In this document: positions 56,104 to 64,000 of the stretch, in pieces
How positions within the stretch are numbered: the first letter of the stretch is position 1
Layout: the number at the start of each line of letters is the position of its first letter
NCBI GenBank assembly: GCA_037893225.1
Contig: JAZGUH010000058.1
Coordinates: forward strand, 620,001-684,000
Direction: 5' to 3'
DNA length: 64,000 bases
Source: Hippasteria phrygiana
Taxonomy: Eukaryota > Echinodermata > Asteroidea > Valvatida > Goniasteridae
The notes under the pieces: generated by a model
Database searches by the model: none
What the model saw: only the letters and a program-made list of their open reading frames with translations
Told to the model about the DNA's origin: nothing
Translations under genes and position numbers: made by a program

Positions 56104-56644
56104 GGGGCCAATTTCATAGAGCTGCTTAACCCCTTGCGTACGGATGACGGAATTTGGTGCAAAAAAAACAGTGCCATCAGGCCGGATGATGACGCAATTG
56201 CCCGCTGTTTGTGCAGTTTCAATCCATTGTTGGATTAAACAGTGCCACCAGGCCGGATGACGCCATTGGCCGTTGTTTGTGCAGTTTCAATCCATTGTTG
56301 GATTATTGTGTATATGTTACGCTTGACTGCACAAACACATTGTAGCGGTTCGCTTGGCTGCCAGAGCAGCCGCGGCACCCCGACGTCTCCCGTAAAATAC
56401 TGTACTCAAGGGGTTAAGCACAAAAATTTGCTTCAGTAAAAAAAAAAAAACTTGCTTAAAATCAGGTCACCAGCCAAAACTCCATGCGATATATATGGCT
56501 TGTGACTGGTATTAAGCTGTTGTTTGCTTTATAGCATAACAATCACACAGAGTTTGGGCTTGTATAACCTGATTTTACTAAGCAAGGTTTTTTTGCGCTT
56601 GAAGGCAAATTTTTGTACTTAAGCAGCTCTATGAAATTGGTCCC
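56104..56644. mobile_element. Palindromic MITE (GGCCAATTTCATAGAGCTGC) interrupted by F5
   Basis: The left arm GGCCAATTTCATAGAGCTGC is split from the rest at TTAA by an F5 element. The right arm TTAAGCAGCTCTATGAAATT is intact. Confidence 0.88.
56126..56417. mobile_element. TTAA element, family F5, longest copy, with internal duplication
   Basis: TTAACCCCTTGCGTACGG ... GTACTCAAGGGGTTAA. A block of about 75 bp (CAGTGCCATCAGGCCGGATG ... CAATCCATTGTTGGATTA) is repeated twice in tandem, which explains its extra length over copy a. Confidence 0.9.
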
Positions 56645-56682
56645 TGGTTGTCTACCTTCCCATCAATGTCCCAACCACTTAC

Positions 56683-57203
56683 GGATTTTCACTGGTGTTG
56701 AACAGCAGCAGTGAGTTGATGGATTCCACGTGCTTGGGGAGACCTCCGAGGCCCTCCCACGAACTCTCCCCATCCCTGTCCTTGCGAATGTTCAACTGGA
56801 CGTTGTAAAACTGCAGCTTCTCCCGCAGCGCACGGCTGTCCAAGTTCTGGTGCTTGCTGTTTAGCTTCCGATGCGGCCGCCGCACCTGCCCGATAGCTGA
56901 GTCCTGATCGTAGACAGATTTGTAAGGCTCGTGAGTGTCTGGAGCTGGGTACTTGGCACTGGAGAAGACCTTGATGGCTTTGCGCGTGCCCTTGACCTTC
57001 TCAACTTTGGCCTGGGCGACGTCTATTCTCTTGTTGATGGCCTCCAGTCGGTTGTGGTTATCAGTGACCTGGTTGATTATGCGATCAAAGACCTCGTTAG
57101 CGACCTTCTCCATATACTCCAAGGTGTCGGCAATCTGTTGGATGGTCTCTTCTCGCCTCAGGTCTGGCTGGATGATGGGGATGTTGTAGACCTGGCCCGG
57201 CAT
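56683..57203 (-). CDS. WASHC1: WASH complex subunit 1, exon 1 of the coding sequence
   Basis: Encodes residues 1-173, starting MPGQVYNIPIIQPDLRREET. This is the N-terminal WASH homology domain that binds other complex subunits. A predicted helical/coiled-coil stretch follows (about 25-80), then the conserved KAIKVFSSAKYPAP and GLGGLP.HVESINSLLLFNT blocks. I chose the ATG at 57203 because the upstream in-frame codons have no ATG before a stop. A 5' UTR exon may precede it, since an acceptor-like TGTAG lies upstream. The CC|GTAAGT donor joins exactly to exon 2. The spliced product is 481 residues against 465 in human. Confidence 0.95.
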
Positions 57204-57556
57204 TTTGTCAATCGGGCAGGTGGCTGGTTCAGTTTCAAAGCTGGCCTTGATCACAACACTGCCAGTTAAGACTGCGCCTCACTACAATGGATGGAGAATA
57301 ACACCAGGTGATTAATCACAGCAAAAGAGGAAAATGTTTTTTTTTTCTTTTTTCTGAGGACTACAATAATTTATAAAATTAAGTTGCAACCAGGTCTTTT
57401 GTAATGTACTCCTTCCTTTATAAGTTAAGGCTGTTTCATACATGTACTTCATGCAAAAACTAAATGATTTTCATGATGTCAGCAAGTGTTCTTTAAATTC
57501 TTAGTCTAAGCCTCATACAGTTGATTGCCTAGACATGATAGACCCACACTGAACAT

Positions 57557-58382
57557 TTCCCCTAGAACTATGGGGCTCCTACCAGAGCCCCACAGAAAGA
57601 AGCCCAATTTTCCCATAGGCTACTACAGCAAGAATAAGAACGTAATTTTCATGCACCGTGCGCACAAAAAACCACTACAAAGTTTTCCCCAAAAAATCCA
57701 TCTGTTACTTATTTCCATCCTCACCTTGCTTGCACCAAGCAAAAGGTCGCTAGAATCGGTTCCAATTTTAGGAAAAAGGTGAGAAACAAATCTCTGTTCC
57801 GTACTGAAGTGATTTGACACACACAAAGCGACTGTTTGGTATCCCAGCATGATTTAATCTCAACAGCCCTGTGATGAAGTGATTGGCCCATGCCCGACCT
57901 TTGTACCGGGTCATGTTGCTTCATGTGATTCATCTTGTTTCAGTCTGGAACAGGGTTTTTGTTCACCTTTTTTCCCTAAAATTGGGACCGATTCGACTGA
58001 TCCTTTTTTTGGTGCAAGCAAGGCGATGATGTCAATATGTAACAGACATATTTTTGGGGTAAACTTTGCAGCGGTTTTTGTGTGCATGGTGCATGGACAT
58101 GATGTTCTTATTCTTGCTGTAGTAGCCTATTCCATGGGAAAATTGGGCTTCTTTCTATGGGCTCTGGTAGGATAGGGTACAGACACCGGCACCCAGAAAT
58201 TACACATTTTTTAAAGTACCTTAACGCTGAAATGCAAGTACATGTACCCATCGAGCTAATTTGTATACATGTACCATTCAATTTGTCTTCCAATTCCCTT
58301 TCCATTGATATCAAATTTGTGCAAATAGCTAAATAAAAAAACACGCTGGACTCCCTACCCATAGTTCTAGCTTTAGGGGGAA
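57557..58382. mobile_element. Large inverted repeat element, about 210-bp arms
   Basis: The left arm (CCCATAGGCTACTACAGCAA near 57613, and AGTTTTCCCCAAAAAATCCA) is mirrored by the right arm (TTGCTGTAGTAGCCTATTCC-like near 58115). The outermost TTCCCCTAGAACTATGGGG pairs with CCCATAGTTCTAGC..TAGGGGGAA near 58358-58382. About 190 bp of other sequence splits the right arm. It lies about 350 bp upstream of the WASHC1 coding start. Confidence 0.8.
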
Positions 58383-58411
58383 TAGGGCCTACATGCCTAG
58401 CATGGGATCAG

Positions 58412-58803
58412 GTCAACTCGGACCCCCGGCCAACTCGGGCCCCCGGCCAACTCGGGCCCCCGGCCAACTCGGGCCCCCGGCCAACTCGGGCCCCCGGCCA
58501 ACTCGGGCCCCCGGCCAACTCGGGCCCCCGGCCAACTCGGGCCCCCGGCCAACTCGGGCCCCCGGCCAACTCGGGCCCCCGGCCAACTCGGGCCCCCGGC
58601 CAACTCGGGCCCCCGGCCAACTCGGGCCCCCGGCCAACTCGGGCCCCCGGCCAACTCGGGCCCCCGGCCAACTCGGGCCCCCGGCCAACTCGGGCCCCCG
58701 GCCAACTTGGGCCCCCGGCCAACTCGGGCCCCCGGCCAACTTGGGCCCCCGGCCAACTCGGGCCCCCGGCCAACTCGGGCCCCCGGCCAACTCGGGCCCC
58801 CGG
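58412..58803. repeat. 17-bp minisatellite (GGCCAACTCGGGCCCCC), about 23 copies
   Basis: Almost identical head-to-tail units. Two carry CTTGGG in place of CTCGGG. Long GC-rich open frames on both strands are artefacts of the 17-bp period. Confidence 0.97.
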
Positions 58804-58856
58804 CATGGGTCTGAGTTGGTTTGGGTCCGAGTTGGTATGGGTCCAAGTTGGTATGC
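58804..58856. repeat. Three units of the same minisatellite in opposite orientation
   Basis: GGGTCTGAGTTGGTTTG, GGGTCCGAGTTGGTATG and GGGTCCAAGTTGGTATG are reverse complements of the 17-bp unit with a CATACC variant, directly abutting the main array. Confidence 0.85.
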
Positions 58857-58859
58857 CTA

Positions 58860-60588
58860 ACATAACAGTTAGGCCTAACTAGCAGTGTAGTCGAGACCAT
58901 CACAAGACCATTCACAAGACCAGCTTGTTACAGGCACAAGTAACAGACATATAAACCATGACAAAGGAATGCTCTTATTACAGTTCATTTGAAAAGCTCG
59001 AGACTTGAATTAAGACTGAAGGTCTTGTGCTGGTCTTCTTGTGCTTGTCTTGCAGGGTCTTGTGTGGTCTTGTGATGGTTACATCACCGTGATCACTGCT
59101 AGTCTGAGCATGTGTTTTCTTCCTCCATAACTGGGCGATTGTGTAGTGTAGGGCCCTGTTCCCTATAAAGAAACAAAAATCCTCTTTTAGTTTATTAGAA
59201 TTGCCAAACCAGTTAGCGACATTTCAAACCAACAGGTATGCCGCTGATAAAGGGCAGGGTTTTAGTTTTTGAGGGAAATTTTGGGGTAAAGCGGCGATGA
59301 AGACGACAAAACGCAATTCAAAAATAAAAGATGGCGATCACCGCGATGCACAGTAACGTTAAACACGCAAAACCGGGTTGATTCGCATGGCAACTGCCGT
59401 AAAGCGCGTAAGAAAATTGCATTTTCTACTGCAATAAACTGTTAATACCCCCCACCAAAATCGGTCAAGAACAGCACAATCTTGGAAAATAACCAACCCT
59501 CCGTGATAACAACTGTCTAAACATGTGGCACAACCTGTTATTTCAAGATTTATGTCAACAGAATCTGTAAAAATGAGGAAGAAATCAACATGAATGTGAA
59601 CACTTTGAAGTGACTACATGTAACATGGTGCCAAGAAAGTTCTAACACAGAAAACACAAAATTTCTTCCCCTATAATTGCACTAAAAATGTCCCAACAAA
59701 ATTCTCAAAATTAAAGGTTGTGCCAAGTGTTTATATGAACACAAATGGATGGTTATTTTCCAAGATTTGCTGTTCCTTACCGATTTTGGTGGGGGGTATT
59801 AAAGTAAAATCTTTCCGTTAAAAGAATTAAGAGAAGTCTGCTTTATGTTAAAAAGTCATTTTTGGAATGAGAAAAAATACCCTTGACTCTATTTATTTTG
59901 ATCAAAACTAAAGAGGGGCCCTACACTACTCAATAGCCCATAGGCCCTAACGTTAAGCCTAGTAATAATAAATAGCCCTAACTGAACATGACAAGAAACA
60001 GTGTCCACAGCACAGAACCATTGTAGAAATTGCTGGTTCCTAAAAACGTAAATGCGGTAATTCCCACTCTGGTAATTCACTCACCTTGCCAAAACAGATG
60101 TTTCTATAAAGGTGACACAAAATACAACAAAACGTAATAAATTCCCTTCTCAAAATGCATGAAATGAGTTCATCACTCCCCCAAAGCTAAATCACATTGT
60201 TAAATCGATTCTTGGCGTTTTAATAATACATATATCGATTCGCAGTCAATCTCGATTCCTACGCTCTCAAAAATAGACGAATTCTGCGTAGCTATCCATA
60301 TAAAATTTATTTAAATTAAAGAGTAAGCCTCATTATGAAACGAAATTCTATAATATATATTGTATCGTATATTCTATACGGTTTCTACCTGAAATTTAAT
60401 TGCACATTTTATCAATAACCGATACCAATATTACTTGAACCGATAATCTCTGGTATCGAAGCACCAGTAATCATGTGATTTTTAGTTCAGAAATCAAACG
60501 ACAGAGGGCGGTGTTCACAATCTTTCTTTCGATCATCGCGACAGGCCGGCTAGGCCGGCCGGCTGGGCGCATGACAGTTTAGCTTTCG
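58860..60588. other. Gene-free intergenic DNA
   Basis: No gene recognised. It contains short CACAAGACC/GGTCTTGTG palindromic words around 58900-59080. CGATTTTGGTGGGGGGTATT near 59780 is the inverse of ATACCCCCCACCAAAATCG near 59446, marking a possible 335-bp inverted repeat element. Confidence 0.45.
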
Positions 60589-60763
60589 AGTCAACTCGTA
60601 CCTTGGTCAACTCGTACCTTGGTCAACTCGTACCTTGGTCAACTCGTACCATGGTCAACTCGTACCTTGGTCAACTCGTACCTTGGTCAACTCGTACCTT
60701 GGTCAACTCGTACCTTGGTCAACTCGTACCTTGGCCAACTCGTACCTTGGCCAACTCGTACCT
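60589..60763. repeat. 16-bp minisatellite (GGTCAACTCGTACCTT), about 11 copies
   Basis: Head-to-tail units, the last few with GGCC in place of GGTC. Shares the CAACTCG core with the 17-bp array 1.8 kb away. Confidence 0.96.
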
Positions 60764-61639
60764 CTAATCATGGAGGTAGGAAACCTCCATGCTCTAATTA
60801 AGACAACTCGTACCGCATAAAAAAATATGCCAAATTGCGTTGGATATACCATGGAGGAAGGATATAGAGGATATACGAACTCTTTATTTTTGTTTTTGAG
60901 AAATCCAGATGCATTTTTTGGGACCGATCCTCAAAAACTCTTTGCTGATTCGAACAATGGGTCCATGATTTTTTGTTTGCATTCCATTTTATTGGGAAAA
61001 TTGGGAGTTGTGAAAAATGCTTAATTTCTTTTCCTATGTTTTTCCTTTCTTCTTGTGAGCTTGTATAATTAACTGGAATTTGATATTTATTTATTTCTTT
61101 TCTGTTATTTAGGTTTCGGAAATGGCAAACAGGACATCTGGGCAAGACGTACTGTGTGTAAGACACCGACAGATGATCTTCAAAAACTTATGCACGATCT
61201 TAGAAATGGAGACCCCCTCTTTTTTTGCTTTTTGTGTGTGTAGCTTGGTTATTTCTTTGGACGTTGCATAATTTCCATTTTTCGCAACTAGTTTACTTAA
61301 TTATATTTTGATATCTTGGTACCCAGTCTTTTTTTTTTGCGGAACTTTAATTGTTTTGCTTCATTTGGCTTTTCTGAAATCCGTTTTAGGAATTGATTAA
61401 AAAATAATAGATTTGTTTATTAAAGAAATGTGGGTGTTTGGATTCATTTTATTTATTTATTTATTTATTGTTACCCGGTATCTATTCTTATTATCATATA
61501 TTATTTCCATGTTTCTTTTTTCTCCCTTTTTTTTTTGGGGGGGGGGTTCTCGATTTTATATCAAACAACGGATGATTCAATCTCTTTTTTGAACATGTGT
61601 GGCTCTGAAAAGAGCCGTTTGTGTTGTTGGTGTGATAGG

Positions 61640-62180
61640 TCACGTTCAGACAGTTGGCCCATTGAGGTGACTGCAGGCAGATAGAAGGCCGGGTGTACTC
61701 AGCTGTCCCGCTTGATATGAGTCCCATAACTTGAAGGCTCTCCCTTGGATGCGCATGTACTGCTTTCGCTGGTATCTGCACAACTTGGACTGCTTGACCA
61801 GCTTCATCTGGACGGAGACTGGCCGCTTCTTGATGGAGTAGGTGGATCAGTTTGTAGAACTGAAGTCCATGCCGGCCAGCCTTGAAGTTGATTCTGCGAT
61901 GCCACCCTTCATCAACGTCGTTATTGGTGCGAGTGCTCTGCATGAAGATGCTCCAGCTGGAGGGCTGCCACTTGGAACTTGTGATCCAGGTACGTTAGAT
62001 GTACCCACACAGCTCTATCAAGGGGGGTGATGTTGCACGTTCTTGCAGCTTGTAGAAGGCCCTGCAGATGTGTTCATGGGGCAGGAACGGCAGCGCTATC
62101 AACTTTTTGATGTACTGCGCCGAACAGATGTGTCCGACTTGAATGGTACAACCAGACCCAGATTTTGACACTGGCGCCAA
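61640..62180 (-). pseudogene. MULE-type transposase C-terminal fragment, frameshifted
   Basis: The minus strand reads IALPFLPHEHICRAFYKLQE ... LIELCGYI in one frame. After a stop and frame change near 61985 it continues with TRTNNDVDEGWHRRINFKAG and LQFYKLIHLLHQEA. This block order (LPFLP..HI...F, a WSVF-like stretch, then RTNND..GWH) is typical of the C-terminal part of MULE-type transposase-derived proteins of animals. The catalytic core is missing. Confidence 0.75.
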
Positions 62181-62194
62181 ACAGCCTGCCCAGC

Positions 62195-64000
62195 TAACAC
62201 ATTATGCTTTTATAACATTATGAAAAGGTCTTACGGATGTTATATATAAAACATTTTAAAATAACATTTTAAAAACCTTATAGAAATGTTATGATAAACA
62301 GAACAACATTTTAATAACATAATTTAAATGTCTCAAATTTGACGTTTTATCGAGTATGTTAAAGTGATGTCATCCAAATGTTATAACCAAATGTTTTAAT
62401 TTAGTTTTCATGAGGGAAAGTTTGCCATAAATGTGATATTTTAAAAATATAATCCAGATGTTTTATAAATATCATAAAACGTTACTAAAACATCTCCTGA
62501 ATGCTTGAGTCCACGGTACTATCAAAAACGTTTGAAAATGTTATAAATGCACTTCTATCTAATGTTTAAAAGTGGTTTAACTTAATTAATAAATGTCAGT
62601 GCAAGTGATATTTTGAAGACGTCATTATAATGTTGCCACCTTATTATCTGTAAGTTTTTATAATGTTCTTAAAACATATTTTTAAAAATATAATACTATG
62701 TTTTACAAATATCCCTAAAATGTCATACCGCAGAGTTGACAACATTCATAAAACATTTTATAGATGTTTGAGTCCATGGAAGAATCAGTAACGTTAAAAA
62801 AATGTTTAAAAAACACTTCATACTGATGTTTAAAACTTGTCCGAATTATTAAATGTATCTCAGAACATTTTATATTTAAAAGACATCATTATAATGTTAC
62901 CAGTCGTATGTTTTTATAATGTTCTTAAAACATATATTTGTATCCTTAAAAACATGTTGCAGAACTATGTGTAAAATATTATGCCAAATTATTGATAACA
63001 TTCTTAAAACATGTTATAAATATTTGAGTCCACATAACTATTATTAACGTTTTAATAATGTCAAAAAAGCATTTCTGCCTGATGTTTAAAACTTGTCTTT
63101 GGTAAAAAATAAATCTCAGGCATTTGATATCAAAACGACGCGATGATAATGTTACCATCTCAACATGTGTATGTTTTCATGATGTTCTTAAAACATCTTT
63201 TAAAAATATGAAACCATGTTTCACAGATATCCCTAAAATATTATGACAAAGAGTTGACAACATTCTTAAAACATGATGTAAATGTTTGAGTCCATGAAAG
63301 AATTAGTTAAACGTCTAAATTGTTAAATATATCTTGGAGCATTTTATATTTGAAAGACATCATTATAGTGTTACCACCTAAATAGTCGTATATTATTATG
63401 ATGATGTTCTTAAAACATATGCGTATAGCTTACAAAACATTTTTCAGAAATATCTTTAAAATGTTATGCCAAATTATAGATAACATTCTTAAAACATGTT
63501 ATAAATGTTCAAGTTAAGAAATATATGTACATGTATTAGGTAATAAATATATCTCTCGGGAATTTGATATCAAAACGACGTTATGATAATGTTACCATCT
63601 GAACATTTGCATTTAAAAAATGTGTTTAAAACGTCTTTAAAAAATATAAAACCATGTTTCATAAATATCCCTAAAAATGTTATGACAAGAGTTGACAACA
63701 TTCTTAAAACATGTTATTAATGTTTATAGTGCATGGAAGAATCGGTTAAACCTTTAAATAATATGTTGCTGCAAAAGTACTTGTCTGAATTGTTAAATAC
63801 CAGTATATCATAGAGCTTTTGATTTTTAAAAGACATCATTATAATGTTACCACCTAAATATAGTGGTGTACTATTATGAAGTTCTTAAAACATGTGTGTA
63901 TAGCATTAAAACATGTTTCAGAAATATCTTACACAGGTTATGCCAAATTCTTGACAACATTTCTAAAACATGTTATAAATGTTCGAGTCCACAGAACTAT
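62195..64000. repeat. AT-rich satellite, units of about 220-265 bp in alternating types
   Basis: A GACATCATTATAATGTTACC-type anchor recurs at 62618, 62882, 63137, 63356, 63577 and 63832. Each unit contains TTCTTAAAACAT, TGACAACATT and GTTTGAGTCCA words. From 62882 the anchors alternate between two types. The array continues past the window end. Confidence 0.88.

Noticed and set aside
58393..58915. Long open frames on both strands of the 17-bp array
   Set aside because: Same artefact: four overlapping frames on both strands with repeated PGQLGPPANSGPRPTRA-type peptides.

Overview
This window looks like nuclear DNA of a metazoan, most likely a marine invertebrate deuterostome and possibly an echinoderm. 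The evidence is animal-type gene structure with GT-AG introns, two recognisable conserved animal genes with introns, and a dense load of tRNA-derived SINEs, MITEs, hAT, mariner, MULE-type and LINE remnants. Short palindromes such as TACATGTA and TAGGCCTA recur throughout. The phylum is an inference, not something the sequence proves. Nothing bacterial (operons, RBSs, CRISPR) is present.

Genes. (1) A single-exon MYND zinc-finger protein lies on the minus strand at 4004-5284. (2) A TUSC2/FUS1-like gene lies on the plus strand in three exons (26381-26532, 36183-36303, 37595-37660). The splice phases agree and the exons give a 112-residue protein with an N-myristoylation-type start. (3) A WASH-complex subunit 1 (WASHC1) gene lies on the minus strand in three coding exons (57203-56683, 55141-54930, 53234-52522), giving 481 residues with the N-terminal WASH homology, polyproline and WH2/VCA regions. 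(4) A possible terminal exon of an unidentified gene lies at 5755-5865 (minus). A 60-nt frame-preserving exon-like segment sits in TUSC2 intron 1 (28553-28612).

Almost everything else is transposon-derived. Layout: 0-4 kb, a mariner-like element with 206-bp inverted repeats, and MITEs; 4-6 kb, the MYND gene and exon candidate; 6-12.4 kb, SINEs, TTAA elements and a hAT MITE with intact 8-bp target duplication; 12.8-14.5 kb, a broken LINE reverse transcriptase; 14.5-26 kb, intergenic DNA with MITEs and poly-C/G tracts; 26-38 kb, TUSC2, whose 9.65-kb first intron is filled with nested elements; 38-49.8 kb, intergenic repeats; 49.9-52.2 kb, a dead mariner interrupted by a second element with a 16-bp minisatellite; 52.5-57.3 kb, WASHC1; 57.5-60.8 kb, a large inverted repeat and two related minisatellites; 61.6-62.2 kb, a MULE-type transposase fragment; 62.2 kb to the end, an AT-rich satellite.

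The most striking non-genic system is a community of non-autonomous elements flanked by TTAA, in about nine end types and at least 16 copies. Several have telomere-like ends (TTAACCCTAACCC ... GGGTTAGGGTTAA) and carry internal tandem arrays. Nested insertions inside the window show that they insert at, and duplicate, TTAA.
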